Assembly (NCBI GenBank): GCA_016648135.1
Contig: JADDOH010011295.1
Span: 1 to 64,000, forward strand
From: Agrypnia vestita
Taxonomy: Eukaryota; Arthropoda; Insecta; Trichoptera; Phryganeidae
Reading direction: 5' to 3'
DNA: 64,000 nt
Under the pieces are notes generated by a model. That model was not told where the DNA came from. It saw nothing but the letters and a program-made list of their open reading frames with translations, and searched no databases. Shown here piece by piece: positions 20,640 through 32,124 of the stretch. The translations under genes and the position numbers were made by a program. Numbering within the stretch: the stretch's first letter is position 1; the number at the start of each line of letters is the position of its first letter.

Positions 20640-23600
20640 AGAGTCTGCAACCATGAGGTCACTTCAGGAAGCCAACAAGAATGCTGCAGGTGGAAATAGA
20701 TAGCGTCGCATAGTTTTTAGGTGTGATGTTATCGTTGTCACGAACGCGACCGCGCGAGGTAAGGACATAACATAAAATCATTGATCTGAACGATAATTTG
20801 GGTAGTCACACTTTAGGACCCTGCGCTAAATGTAGCCACACTGCCTCCCCACTATTATTGTGTGTACCATTGCACAGTTACTCTATAGGACTCCGATAAA
20901 AATTCTCCCTGGAGAAATCTTACCCTCATCTGCTCGAATTTTGCATACATCGTGACTTTTCGATTTGTGCAAAACAATTGAACCCCCTCACTTCATTAGA
21001 ATAATAAAACATTATTTTTGACTTTCGGTTATAATAGATTCTTTTTCAAACGATTTGGGGCCATTCTTAAATAAAATATGTACATTTATTAGTGGATGCA
21101 GTGGTCGGGGATTCACGTCTCATTCAAAACGACCAACAGTTATTCATATTTTCATAGTTCAATCGTTTAGCTCAGTTTAAAATGATTTTTCACTTATTGT
21201 ATGGATGGAAGGGCTTACGACCTGTTTTAATGCTGGCTTAAGTGATCACTTTGCGCAATTTAACGTTTACCGATTCCACCTAAGATCGACCACACATCTA
21301 TCAAATTTTTGAAAGTTGTATGTTATCTGTGTACCTCGTTTACGTTATTTGAAACAACTACACTAACGTCATTTATACTTGAAATTTGTCATTCCCATGA
21401 AGCAGATACAATAGATGTCGCACAGTATTATCTTAATTGTTTTAGCGCAATCATGATTTTTTAAATAACAATTTTTATTTTCGTATAAAACGTACTTACG
21501 TAGTTATTACGATTTTTTGAAACCTATTTGTAAAAAATGTACTTGCATCTAAGTAAGTTATAATTGTAAACTTTGCCTGCCTCAACACAGAGCTTTCTAG
21601 TGAGGCAGGCATGGTAAAACTAAACCATACGAATGTATATTAAGTAAAGCATTAAACAAATAAATTAATTAATGGTTATTAACTCACTGTGGACAAAATC
21701 CAGCAATTGTGTTCTTAGAGCACACTGAAAAATATTGCGAAGTTTGCAAGGCAATTTGTTTACAAAATGTTCACTTTGTTAGCTAATTGGGGATGTTGTT
21801 GTGGGGGAAAGTGAATATTATTGAATTTTTATGGCGCCCGGCGCCCACCCTCGCCCTGCGTCAACAGACGAGTTGACATCAATAATTCAGCAAACCATTA
21901 CCGTCGTCCGAATTTCCCACACGCGCGGAACCTGGATGCTGAAGGTCATTTCGACAATTGACGTGTTCCGTGCAGTCTTCGTTAAAATATATTTTTTCGT
22001 AAACGACAAATAAATTTTGTAAATCACCTTGACCCGACTCGACAAAATTAGCTGAATCGCATTGGAACCTACTTGATCAATAAAACAATTCAGGAATTGA
22101 ACGTTTTTCTTACATCACATACGCCAGAAGTACTGAGTACAGCGAGCCGGTATTGCCAGCAAAAAAAAACATCAAGTATGACAACATACATATGTATAAT
22201 CGCAGGACGCTAGCATATAAATTTCATATTCTTCCGGATATGAAATGTGGTGGACACGTGTTACTTCCCGAACGGTACGTTACGTTTTATTTTATTTCAT
22301 TTTTTAAATTTGTCTGTTTGTGTATTTTTTCGTTAGTTTTGTTGTACTGTGGTGGATTATTTTTTTTAAATAGGCTTTACGGTTACATTGGCCGTGTATG
22401 CTTAGCGGCCAACATTGGCCTCAAAGTGGCCATCATGGTCGCTCGCAAGATCTAGCAACAAGCAGTCGGCTAGAGCCGAATGCTTTCTACTAGCTGAATA
22501 AAGGATATAACCGCTATTGTTGACGAAAAAAATTAAATGTGTTTTACAATGATTATACAAACTATATCGGCAATTTTACAACTGACAATCTTGAAAACTT
22601 GTTTGTAAATTTTTGAAGCATGTTATCAATAGCTTATCATTTTTTAAATCTCTACTCTGACTGTGAAATCAGTTGCAAATACCGTTTCTCAATTTCGGAT
22701 ATTTTATTTAAATTTACAATTTAAATCAATTACTTACAATTACACCTGATCATGAGAGGGACTGCTCTCGAAACTATAGTATTGACTAAATAACTCAACG
22801 TGTTTGCATTGCAATGTTTAATTTAGTGTAAATTAAAAAAATGTTATAAGCTCCACCAAAGTAACTACTATATTAATCAATAATAGGATAGTTATTTAAG
22901 TTTTTTATACTTAAAAAAATAAATATACATATACGCTCTAATATAAATACACAAACTATTTAAAATTTACACAAAACGTACTTTTTACGCTTTGTTCACA
23001 TTTATACATTTTTGTTCCCTTCTAATGTTCTTATGTTTGTTCCCTTATTTTTTCCCTTCATACTGTTCTCTGACTACATAAAAAATCTTCATTGCACTTT
23101 TCATATCATCATATCATTTTGAGATTTACTTTTCTTCCTGAATATCTCATTTTCTTGTATCTTGCGCTGGTGCTCATGTTGATTTGCATAATTTTTTCTG
23201 CTAAATTTTGCAGATGTTTTTCCAGTGAAAATTTAAAAAAATAATTACCGTAACGTTGTAATATACTTATTGTCTGTTTGACCCTTTGCTTCCGAACCCC
23301 CCAATACTATTCTACGAATATTCTAGTAAAAATGTTGCATAATGTCGTACAATAAAATTAACAAAATTGTATAAAGTCGGTTACACAATCGATCTGACAG
23401 CGAATACGCATACATGCGTCAGTGGGCATGTTTCACCGAGGGAATTTCGCGTTTGGGCGACCGTGAAGCGGCCCGGGAAATGGCGCCGGCGACTGTCCGG
23501 CCGGCCGCGCCTAGCCCACTATAAATTCACTTGGAGAAAAATAAACTCCACCGATTCACGCTGGGAAACTTTAAAAATTTATTACAACGGCCGAAAACAA

Positions 23601-23935
23601 AGAGAATACTTCTTTTGTCCGCGTGACGTCGCAGTTGTATACCTAAAGCGTGAAATCTGTTGTAGGGATTGGTGGTTTCGATAGAATGCACAAATTTATG
23701 TCGATTCTTTATTCATTATTGACAAGATGTGAAGTAGCAGTCATCAGAAATCGTTAGATTTTTTTAAATTAACAACGCTAGTCATTATATTTTATAGACA
23801 TACCATATTTGTATATTCCTGCCTAAATTACGAGTCAAAAATATTCTAGTATCAATGTCCTTTTAATTATTTAATTATTTCAAAAAATCCTTCTTTACAA
23901 TATATAGGTACTTAATAATAATTTAACAATAAAAA
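20640..23935. other. no gene recognised
   Basis: Long AT-rich non-coding stretch. A hairpin at about 21573-21612 pairs GCCTGCCTCA with TGAGGCAGGC. The patch 23440-23525 is GC-rich (GGCGCCGGCG, GGCCGGCCGCGCC) and is followed by CTATAAAT at about 23519. Open frames at 22153-22455 (+) and 23367-23684 (+) have no motifs I recognise. Confidence 0.5.
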
Positions 23936-23949
23936 TATAAGATAAGATT

Positions 23950-24724
23950 ACACAATTTTTTGTTGTTGTTAGATTTGTGGATTATGCCACTCTACTAGGC
24001 TACGCCTGTCCCAGAGTGGCGTTATAGAACACAATTAATTTTTTTTTGAATTCGTCAATAGTATTTGTTTTCATAAGGGAATAATTATGTATCTACAAAG
24101 TATCAAGTGCAATGTTAGTGATAGGTTGAGTGAGTCATAAGTCCAAGTGTAAATATGTGTAGAATATTATTTAATGTAAAAAGGGTTAAAGTTTTGTTTA
24201 AGATTATTTTTTATTTTCCTTAATTAATTATTTATTTATATAGGTATATATTTTTATTTATAGATATTATTATGCAATTACAGTAAATAAATTTTCAGTT
24301 GCTGTTCTACCTTTAGAGGTAAGCCAGTTGTTTGCTAAAGCTTTTATTGTATTAATTGAGTATATTCTGATTGTCGGGAAGTCTGTTTTAAATATGTTAA
24401 ATATTTTAGGCCCTATGTATGAGTAATTTTTCTGTCCATGTGTTGTCTTAGTTTTTGGTATTTCGTCAAGGTATCGTAATGCTTGTCTAGTATTATGTGA
24501 ATGCGAGTTACTGGTTGCTGTTAGGTGGTTTGTGTTTTTGATGTAGAAGATGAGGGTAGACTTAACGAACAGCTGTCTAACGTCCAGTACATTAAATTCT
24601 CTAAATAGTCTGTCTGATTGGTATATAAATGGTTTCTTATTAATGACTCGGAGCAAGATTTATGTGCCGTTATAGCTGGTTTTAATGTGGTTTTGTACAT
24701 CAATACATCAATAATTATAGTCAC
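23950..24724 (-). pseudogene. CR1/Jockey-like LINE 3' end with reverse transcriptase tail
   Basis: Minus-strand fragment. The frame at 24270-24656 (128 codons) reads LRVINKKPFIYQSDRLFREF, NVLDVRQLF, SHNTRQALRYLDEIPK and a C-terminal NNWLTSKGRT block. A frameshifted upstream piece extends to 24724. It is the same ORF2 region as 9712-10197 with the same order of blocks, but clearly diverged. The 3' UTR runs to about 23950 and ends in AAC-type repeats. The element inserted next to, or into, an F1 foldback fragment (24725-24870). Confidence 0.75.
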
Positions 24725-24870
24725 TTTAAAGTTTGCATTATTTTTCTCAATATTTCTGACTTATCTTTTGTTAAACGTCGGACTTTCATCAATGTAGCTT
24801 ATATAGATTATTTTTAATCTATTCATACGTCAAGTCAGGTAAACCTATTAAAACCTTCCAAAAATCTGAA
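24725..24870. repeat. foldback family F1 fragment
   Basis: TTTAAAGTTTGCATTATTTTT, CAATATTTCTGACTTAT and AAAACCTTCCAAAAATC match internal F1 sequence. The outer ends are missing, the left side ending at the LINE fragment. Confidence 0.55.
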
Positions 24871-24924
24871 CCATAACGAATAAATATGGAGTTTGTCTTA
24901 TTTTTTTAATATTTATTAGTAATT

Positions 24925-25470
24925 ACTTCCTTTCTTTTAACTCGTGGCGTATGCTTGCTTGTTTCCTTGACGAAAAAATATTGGATCGATTTTTAACCCT
25001 TTTCCCGTGATCCAATCGAGCTGAAACTTTGCAAGCAGATTTGTGGTGACGATCAAAAAGATCTATCAATTTTTCGTTCAAAAATAATAATAATTATAGT
25101 ATAATTTTGGATTTTTAGAAATTTTAATGGTTTTTTCAAATTGGAATCATTACAAAAGTTACAACGGTACCGGCGGCCCGATAAGGTCACGGAATATTTA
25201 AAATTTGAATTACTCCGTCGGTAGGTATAATAGGTACTTCACTACGAATTTCGAAAATTTATGACAATTGGTTCATAGATGACAGCACACTTCAGTTTTT
25301 TGGGAATAAATCAAATAATAAAGAGATATTTTTAGAGATTTTTGACATAGATATTTGTCTAGACATGTTTCATTTTCAGTCAATCAATTATTACATAATG
25401 GTAAACTTAATTTACAAAGAAAGGGAGTAAAATAAAAACTTGGTTTTTATGGGTTAGTTTTTTTAAAGCT
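24925..25470 (+). repeat. dispersed repeat R3, copy A
   Basis: About 500 bp containing GGATCGATTTTTAACCC, TGATCCAATCGAGCTGAAAC, TTTGCAAGCAG, GTCACGGAATATTTAAAATT, CGGTAGGTATAATAGGTACTT, TTGTCTAGACATG and AAAGAAAGGGAGTAAAATAA. The whole block recurs at 60668-61135 in the same orientation and, rearranged, at 58652-59066 in reverse. Outer words ACTTCCTTTCTTT and AAAGAAAGGGAGT are inverted to each other, so this may be a terminal-repeat element. No coding frame; superfamily unknown. Confidence 0.8.
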
Positions 25471-25474
25471 TCAT

Positions 25475-26165
25475 GTCTCGTTATGGAATGACTTTGCTAG
25501 CTGAAAATAGCCATTTAGGAGCGTGCAGTAGGTGCATTGATGGATGAATTTTACGCAAGCAAATATTTTTAAAAAATCGAAATAAAATGCATCCCGTAAT
25601 ATCCTTCTCACAATTTATTATTATAATATTATTATGTCAGACAAGTATTCAATTTCGATGTTTTTTCCCAAATATATGTTACTTAAAAGTCATGCTTCAA
25701 TATGCTGTGTAAATATCTCGTTTAATATAAAGTTTTTCTGCCGAAGGAAAATAGACTTGTTGCTTTATAATTATGATTTATTGTTTTCTTGTACATGTAC
25801 ATATTGTCAGTGCTCCATACAATCAAGTAATGGTTATCATTCCTCTCTTCCCTCTGAACTATTGATTCGCCGTTTAGTCCTTTCCCGTGTTCCCGTGAAA
25901 TGTGTCCATCTAATCCTGGCCGGAGACATCTCACGTACCGTGGACCGGCCCCGCAGCATCCCCTCACCGCGAGCACATCTCGGTCCCAGGGCTGCGGCCA
26001 GAGAAAACAGAAGTTTCAAATTTTCCGCTCGTAGTTCATCTCTTTGGACGCCGCACAATGGTGGAAAACGCGTATTGTTAATCCGGCATTAGATCGCCAC
26101 CAAGATTGCAAAACTTTCCAAAATTTGTATTCTGAGATAATGAGGTTTAAATCTTTTTTCTCGTA
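25475..26165. other. GC-rich patch in non-coding DNA
   Basis: Positions 25905-26000 are GC-rich (GGACCGGCCCCGCAGC and neighbours) with open frames on both strands, as expected from composition. The rest is AT-rich with no recognised content. Confidence 0.4.
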
Positions 26166-26169
26166 ATTC

Positions 26170-26455
26170 AATAAGTGCTGAAAGCATTAAAAGCGAAGAA
26201 AAGACACTTCTGCATATCAAAGTGATAAAATATCATCACTGTTGTCATATTTAAAAGGGTTTTGCCTTTGAAAGTTCTTTTCAATAATTTGCGAAGGTAC
26301 TTTTGCTGAAATTTTGGTAAAAAAATGCGAACTTTGGTGTCGTTTGGTGTCTCTTCACCGTTCACATTTCACCCAAAGTGTAAATAATATTTTCTATTCA
26401 AAATTGAACGAGGAAGTCTCCCCTGAAGTTTTTGCTACTAGCTACGAGACAGCTG
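26170..26455. repeat. foldback family F1 fragment
   Basis: The right part matches the 20390-20631 copy (CACCCAAAGTGTAAATAATA, TTTTCTATTCAAAATTGA, GCTACGAGACAGCTGTATA). The left part is degraded. Confidence 0.5.
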
Positions 26456-26659
26456 TATATAAAAATAATAATAATTATAGTATAATTTATTAATTATTTA
26501 TAGCCAACACTCGTGAAATAGTAATCATAACATATCAAATTTTTGAACATTTTTATTTTATATTTCCTCTGCCGGCAGTTACTGGTACTACTTTAAACCC
26601 TGACGATTGAGCCGGGCACAACATGAAATGGTTCGTGTCTTCGCTAAGTCCTATATGTA

Positions 26660-26858
26660 CTGTATTTTTGACGGATCACGCAGGCTCGGCGGTAGCAACA
26701 TGCGTTAAGTGGCCGGTTCAGGTTTGCTGGCCCGGGGTTCAAGCGACGTCTACAGCCGTTCAATTTGTTTTTTTAGCCACGAATTCGAACGAAATTATGG
26801 ACATTACACAAAGTTATAGGGATAGACAAAAGGAGAGACAACAAAATTATTATATTTA
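26660..26858 (+). repeat. SINE family III copy
   Basis: Plus-strand relative of 2337-2525: CTCGGCGGTAGCAACATG (A-box side), GGCCCGGGGTTCAAGCG (B-box side), CACGAATTCGAACGAAATT, and a tail with AGACAAAAGGAGAGACAAC then AAAATTATTATATTTAG. The GACA array seen in the other copy is degraded here. Confidence 0.65.
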
Positions 26859-26861
26859 GAT

Positions 26862-27640
26862 TATCGATTTAAATGCAATACATTAAAAAAATGACGAGAC
26901 AATTTGTCTTGTCGACCCTGCACCCGTCTGCCATAAAATCCTCTCCCCGGGAGCCCAGCTCTCCCTCCTGTAAATGGGATATAGGCGAGTAAAAACGTTG
27001 ACTTTCCAGAAGACGTGCCCGTTTTGCAGAGCGGAAAAATAACGCTCACGTCACGTGATGTTAAATGAAATGATAACTTTCCGTATGGCGGACCTTACTT
27101 CGCGGACTTACAGCAATTCCGAGGCTGCGACATGTTACACTTTTTCAGAGCGCGCGTATCTCTTATTGATTCTCATCTTGAGCGTCGCGACGTCGACTTC
27201 GCAAGGTGCCGCTAACGTAGGTTTTGCTTCCACTAAATGATAAAATTATTTTCATAAAATTCAGAAATGTTTCATTCCTATTAACCTTCTGTGAACGTTA
27301 CGTATTGTGAGGCATGCTAAGAATAATCGCTTGTAATGATTATATTATTCAATTATTCGACACAATTAATAATTGTAAAGGTAGAAGTTATACTTAAAAA
27401 CTAAAATAAAGACAAAATTATACATTAATGACGCTCAAAGTATTGAGTTGTAAAAATCTACACTGAGCATTATCGTTATTTCATGAAAAGAATTGAAACT
27501 CATACTTACAGAAATGTAAACTAGAATATCTAAAATAATTTGGAGCAAACTAAAACTATGTCAAAAAAAAAACGATCGCAGCATTCGAACTCGCATGTAA
27601 ACATAATCTGATAGCTGACAATTGAATTCATTACATTATC
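26862..27640. other. no gene recognised
   Basis: Moderately GC-rich non-coding DNA at 26920-27200 with CACGTCACGTGATG near 27045. Short open frames lack motifs. Confidence 0.45.
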
Positions 27641-27653
27641 ACCAACCACACAA

Positions 27654-27842
27654 TTGCTTGTTGCCTTGAGATTCTATGCTCTTGGATCAATATTATTAGA
27701 TGCTGCAGACTTTGTTGGGGTTTCAAAAGCTACTGCCGCCAGTGTAGTGTTGTGGGAAGTATCCCAAAAATCCGGTGCGAGCGAGAAATTTTCGACTATG
27801 TTTGTAGAAGTTATGTTTAGTTTCCATAGAAAAGATATATAA
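27654..27842 (+). pseudogene. PIF/Harbinger transposase fragment
   Basis: A 62-codon frame beginning LLVALRFYALGS, then DFVGVSKATAASVV and LWEVSQ. In HARBI1-like transposases the block (L/V)ALRFYATGS...GD..GVS.ST.SR.V..VS lies between the N-terminal region and the DDE catalytic domain. The catalytic part is absent. A stop ends the frame after VMFSFHRKDI. No flanking inverted repeats were found, so this is a lone fragment. Confidence 0.7.
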
Positions 27843-27849
27843 TTCACCT

Positions 27850-28315
27850 CTGACAGCTCTAAAATCATAGACAAGAGTAGTACGATATTGCGATACTTAC
27901 GTACGTCAAAAAAGTTTTATAAGACGAGCGTCGATAATATTTACTAACGAACGGCAATCCGTTCGCTAATTGTTGATTTACTGACTGATATTTGGTCTTT
28001 CTCTTATAAGACCGGCCTTAAGACGAATCACTTAATTTGATATTATTATTGATGTAATAATTTACGCTTCTTTAAGCCAGTATCGTATCTGAGGTCAAGT
28101 GTCTGGGGCTACTTTTAAATTAACAGCATGTCGCACACGGTCGATAGGTCGTTGACAAGCCAATGACATTTTAATGTACACTCCCACTCGGACATGATTA
28201 AGTAATCTGTAATAGAGCTGGATACGTGCATTTGCTTTGTAGATATGACCCGTACAATCTCAACACTCGTTAACGTTACTCACGAAAATTACTCATTGAT
28301 ATACACATCTATCAT
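27850..28315. other. no gene recognised
   Basis: AT-rich non-coding DNA with a short palindrome (ACGAACGGCAATCCGTTCG) at about 27947. Nothing else is assigned. Confidence 0.45.
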
Positions 28316-28317
28316 CT

Positions 28318-28590
28318 ATATACCTACTATCCTAAGAATGTTCTTAAGTTTCACTCAGAATCTTCTGCTTTGTGTCTTCTGGGGTTTATGCCATATTTTT
28401 AAGACATTTCTGGCCGACGTTTCGGATCCCGATCGGATATCAGGGTCCATCGTCGGGGCTGATGTATTAATATTATTACATTAGCCCTGATGATGGACCC
28501 TGCAATGGGATCCAAAACGTGGGCCAGAAAGGTCGTAAAAACATGGCATATTATCCCAGAAGACAAACCAGGAGAACCTACTATCCTTTA
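28318..28590. mobile_element. palindromic foldback element F3
   Basis: About 270 bp. From the centre outward, TACATTAGCCC pairs with GGGCTGATGTA, GATGGACCCTG with CAGGGTCCATC, GGATCC with GGATCC, CTGGCC with GGCCAG, GCCATATTTTTA with AAAACATGGC, and outermost CCTACTATCC with its copy in inverse order. Part of the left arm recurs at 12829-12960. No coding sequence. Confidence 0.7.
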
Positions 28591-28728
28591 CGCAGTCAAT
28601 CTTGCACTTTTGAATTATTAAGATGTCAGTTTTTACACCAAGGATAAATATTTGTATCTCACTAAATAACTAACAATTGCACCGTTTCTTAGGGGTAGGC
28701 AGAGAAGATTTTTACCGTTTTATATTTT

Positions 28729-28782
28729 AAAAAACATAGATTTTTACGAAAGATTACTATAATCCAACTTGGTACAACCGGC
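28729..28782. mobile_element. half of a MITE related to 42329-42473
   Basis: ATAGATTTTTACGAAAGAT, TATAATCCAACTTGGTACA and ACCGGCCCAAG correspond to the right arm of the TAA-flanked MITE at 42329. The left arm is not recognisable. Confidence 0.45.
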
Positions 28783-28789
28783 CCAAGTG

Positions 28790-29455
28790 ATCTCATCTCC
28801 ACTGCATCTTGTCTACTTTTTTCCAGCTCCAGGCTTCACCTCCATACATCAGTGTTGGTACCACAATTCCATTGTGTTCGGTTGACGATACGATACTCGC
28901 GATACGACAATCTCGAATTCGCAGTGTCCTACCGTTCAGGCAGTCCTCATTGGCTTGCGTGATTCGTCATGCTAGGTGGTATTGGTCACTTCCTTTATGG
29001 GGGTGCCGCCTCCCCTCTGCCCCCCCCCCCCCTCACCACTCCTCACGGACCGTCTCCGCGGCGCATTTGAATACGCCATCCGCCGCCGTCATTCGTATGC
29101 TCGCCGGCCCGCCGCCGAATTGTAGCGGAGCGCGAGTGCCAATTTGTCGCCGGTTGACGCGGCCAGCCTAATGAAGTCGCGAATCGACCCCGCCACGGAT
29201 GTCAACGATCCTGAGCCGACGTAAATAGTGGCTTGTTGCACATCGTAGCGCATTTCTCGTACGCTGACGCGACGCCAGGTGGTTGAGTAGTGCGCGCAAT
29301 GAGAAACAGCGTGTAGCGAAAATGCGAGATCGCGAAATGCACTTGGAGTAAGCGTTCCAGCAATATCTAATCTAAATATAATTATTTCGGATGCGCCAAT
29401 GGCAACGCGGCGGCTAACCGACGTAGCCACCACCGCTTCTCCATGGCCCATCGAA
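28790..29455. other. GC-rich island with 13-C run, no gene
   Basis: Positions 28985-29180 are GC-rich and include a run of 13 C at 29020-29032. Open frames of 120 codons occur on both strands (28809-29171 plus; 29089-29451 minus) but overlap, and their translations carry no motif I know. A candidate conserved regulatory island. Confidence 0.4.
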
Positions 29456-29458
29456 TAT

Positions 29459-29997
29459 ACAGGGTGTACCGGAGCTAGCAGCAGAAACTTGGCCTCTAGA
29501 TTCCTGCCTATGTTACGAGTCTAAAACGGTTAAGCAACAATGACCATCGATAGTTATGGAGATATGTAATATCAAAGTTTGCATTTTTTTTCAATATTTC
29601 TTACTTATTTTTTGCAGGAAGTTGAACTATCATTACAGTAACTTATATCGATTATGAAAAATTAATTTACTGCAATACAACTTAAATAATATGATATAAA
29701 CCTTGTGAATAAAACTTTTTTTTTATTTTTGCAAGGTTTTTATCATTTTATTCGACTTGTATTCAAACGAATTAACTTTTCATAATAGAAATAAGTTACA
29801 GTAACGTCAGTTCAACCTTTTGCAAAAAATAAATCAGAAATATTGAGAAAAAAAATGCATTCTTTGATACTGCATATCTCCATATCTATTGATATTAGTT
29901 CATGGTTGCTTGAACACTATAGACTCATAACAAAGGCAGGAATCTGGAATCAGGAACCGGCCAAGTTTCTGGTGCTAGCTCTGGTACAACACCCTGT
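29459..29997. mobile_element. foldback family F1, full-length copy
   Basis: A 539-bp near-complete palindrome. The left end ACAGGGTGTACCGGAGCTAG and the right end complement ACAGGGTGTTGTACCAGAGC continue as arms of about 250-270 bp (GTATCAAAGTTTGCATTTTT, TTTGCAGGAAGTTGAACTA, TTACAGTAACTTATATCG and their complements). Flanks read ATAT on both sides (29455-29458 and 29998-30001); a TA-type duplication is an alternative reading. No coding frame. Members at 12275, 13610, 20390, 24725, 26170, 34085 and 57154 share the arms. Confidence 0.85.
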
Positions 29998-30263
29998 ATA
30001 TTTTATATACTAGGGCTTAGCTAAGATGCGAACAATTAATTTTCGCCTCGTACGTTCGACAGGCTTTTTATTATTATGTATAATATATAAATATGTGCTT
30101 TTTATGTGTACAGTACACATTAACCCCGCCATGGGATCCGTTAGTACGTCAGCCAAAAATGCCGTATACAGACGCCACAATATTGCAAAAGGTAACCAGA
30201 ATAATCTGGATAAGCTGGTGGTGACTGAAGGCCGATCTCCAATTTGATGACCTGACCAGATTA

Positions 30264-30411
30264 AAGACCTCACTAACTATCCGAACTGCGGGCCGCCGAG
30301 AAAACTGGAGGAGAATTGTAAAGAACATCGACAGACCACAAATCGGGGGTCACGATCCTCGACAATGTGTAAACCGTCTGTCGAAGAAGAAGCAGGTGTA
30401 CCGAAAAATAC
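30264..30411 (+). pseudogene. probable LINE ORF2 C-terminal remnant
   Basis: The plus-strand frame reads SLTIRTAGRRENWRRIVKNI, then DRPQIGGHDPRQCVNRLSKK. The ..RENWRRIV.....GHDPR.C pattern resembles the last residues of insect R1/Jockey-type ORF2 proteins. Only about 50 codons remain and there is no reverse transcriptase core, so the assignment is tentative. Confidence 0.4.
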
Positions 30412-30414
30412 ACT

Positions 30415-31230
30415 AACCTAACAAAGTGAAGAATGAGTCATCCATATTAGAATGAGAACAAAAGATAACAGTATAAAGTGAGTCAGTAGACATTGGAGAG
30501 GAATGGCTGATCCTGAATTCTGTGGTTGTTAAACCGACGCAGTTACTTAACTTGCCGGTTATTTCAAAATTAGACTAATTTAAAATTTGAAGTCTGCGCG
30601 GCGGCGGTACGCGGATTCATTTTTCAGTGTGCACGAGAACGATCTCGAGACTTATTTCCATAACAAAGCGAATTTGCAGCCAACAGCAACAGAACAGCCC
30701 GTGTACCTGCGCACGTGACGAGGGACGCAATTGCCGAACACGAGGCGGACAAATACCGAGAATGGTTGGGCAGACGCACAAAGTAAACTAAAATTTAAAC
30801 TTTCAGCAATAGTAGGCTTTAGTGTATTTTGTTATATTTAAAAAATAATAATCTCAGAAACAAAAAAAAAAGTTTCTCGAGTACTAAACCTACTGTAATT
30901 TGATCTAACAAAGGTTATTTATGTAAGTATATAACCCCTAAAGCTTACTTTTTGTCCACCCGTTTTGAGACGCAACCCGTCTTTTCATCAGCACAACCAC
31001 TACACTAGCATATAAATATCATTACACACCACAAGCACAGTATTATTTATACCAACACCTTCACAAAATACTTTTCACGTGCGATTTACTCTAACAAAAG
31101 ACTAACATGCACTAAGTTTCTTATCAAAAAGGATTAAGAATTTGAGTAGAGGAGAGAGAGTGAAACGGCGGCGTGGATTGGGGTCTGTAATATGGGGTGT
31201 TGACAAATCTTGGGTTTTAGCTGATAATTT
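30415..31230. other. no gene recognised
   Basis: Non-coding, partly GC-richer at 30590-30730. About 30990-31200 may be decayed 3' sequence of the Penelope-like element that follows, but I cannot show it. Confidence 0.4.
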
Positions 31231-31234
31231 TAAA

Positions 31235-31492
31235 TCAAACAGAGAACTCTAAGGGAAATTTATTTAAAATTAGAGAAATATTGTTTTTTATGGCTTTACG
31301 AATATAAAAAATTTCCATATTATTAAGTCTTAACCTTTTAATATTAGTATTTAATATTTGTACCCTGTTTTTATATAAAAATTATGATTAAGAGATAATT
31401 CGGAGAAGTTATTATTATTAAAGCATTTCATGTGTTCTTTTATTGTGTTAAAATTACGCGATGTCCTCCCAATATAACACAGTTTGATCTAA
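31235..31492 (-). pseudogene. Penelope-like element, GIY-YIG endonuclease fragment
   Basis: The minus strand reads CYIGRTSRNFNTIKEHMK and FNNNNFSELSLNHNF, then after a frameshift NTNIKRLRLNNMEIFYIRKA and a stop at 31235. The YIG..R.F.T..KEH core, the F...L..HNH-like segment and the (M)EI..I.K continuation follow the C-terminal GIY-YIG endonuclease of Penelope-like retroelements. The reverse transcriptase is missing. It abuts a LINE tail at 31493, so one inserted next to the other or both are pieces of a nest. Confidence 0.65.
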
Positions 31493-31718
31493 TTTATTAA
31501 CTTACCATCGCGTCGTTTCCTCGGGGAGAGAATGGATAGAGTGCCACACCCTTCTGTCCTGACACAATGTTTCGCCTCATCATCTACCTGCATACATTTC
31601 CTCACGCAAGATCCTCGATTGTTAAGGCTTCTAAGACCATCTTCCAGTCTCTAGTTTACCTGGTCGTGCCGACTTGATGCGATAAAATCGAGATATGTCG
31701 CCGGGCGATGCCATCAAT
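31493..31718 (-). pseudogene. LINE ORF2 C-terminal fragment, decayed
   Basis: Minus-strand relative of 18003-18349. It shares RSLNNRGSCVRKCMQVDDEA, a GTGTCAGGACAGAAG nucleotide stretch, and the run to GATGGTAAGTTAATAAATTAG at the 3' end. Several frameshifts. Confidence 0.65.
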
Positions 31719-31933
31719 ATAAGTATTTTTAAATGTTAAATTATTTCCAATTAACTTTTTATTTATTAATTAACGTGATTCGTGTCCACTCGATTCTTTG
31801 TCTGCTCTGGAGACATGTGCACATATTGGTTATAATTATGTAATTGTTTTACATAGATGATCTTAGGATTATGTGAGGATGGTAGATGAATGTATGACCC
31901 CATAAATAAACAACTAAGTAAGTTAACCCGACA

Positions 31934-32122
31934 TTTTTTTAATAGACAAGCCAATACGGAATACTTGTCGCATCAATATTCTAACTATTCTCAAACTAAG
32001 CTGAACGTGAATGTTGAACCTGAACTACGAAAATAGGACTAACTGCTGGTTATGGAATGGGGCTACCGATCGCTGGATCATAGGAGAGAGCCATAACCAC
32101 TAGACCAACAAGTTACTACATA
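31934..32122 (-). repeat. SINE family I, best copy
   Basis: Minus strand: head AACTTGTTGGTCTAGTGGTT (A-box region), GATCCAGCGATCGGTAGCCCC where the B box is eroded, then a body with TAGTTTGAGAATAGTTAG, AATATTGATGCGACAAGTAT and TCCGTATTGGC, ending in an A-run (TTAAAAAAATG). Tail and head match 5850-5992, and the tail matches 42195-42277. Confidence 0.65.
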
Positions 32123-32124
32123 TT

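Noticed and set aside
22153..22455. 100-codon open frame as a host gene
   Set aside because: No recognisable domain, splice context or conservation evidence; hydrophobic T-rich stretch typical of AT-rich DNA.
28809..29451. 120-codon frames on both strands in the 29-kb GC island
   Set aside because: Opposite-strand overlap and motif-free sequence argue for composition rather than coding.
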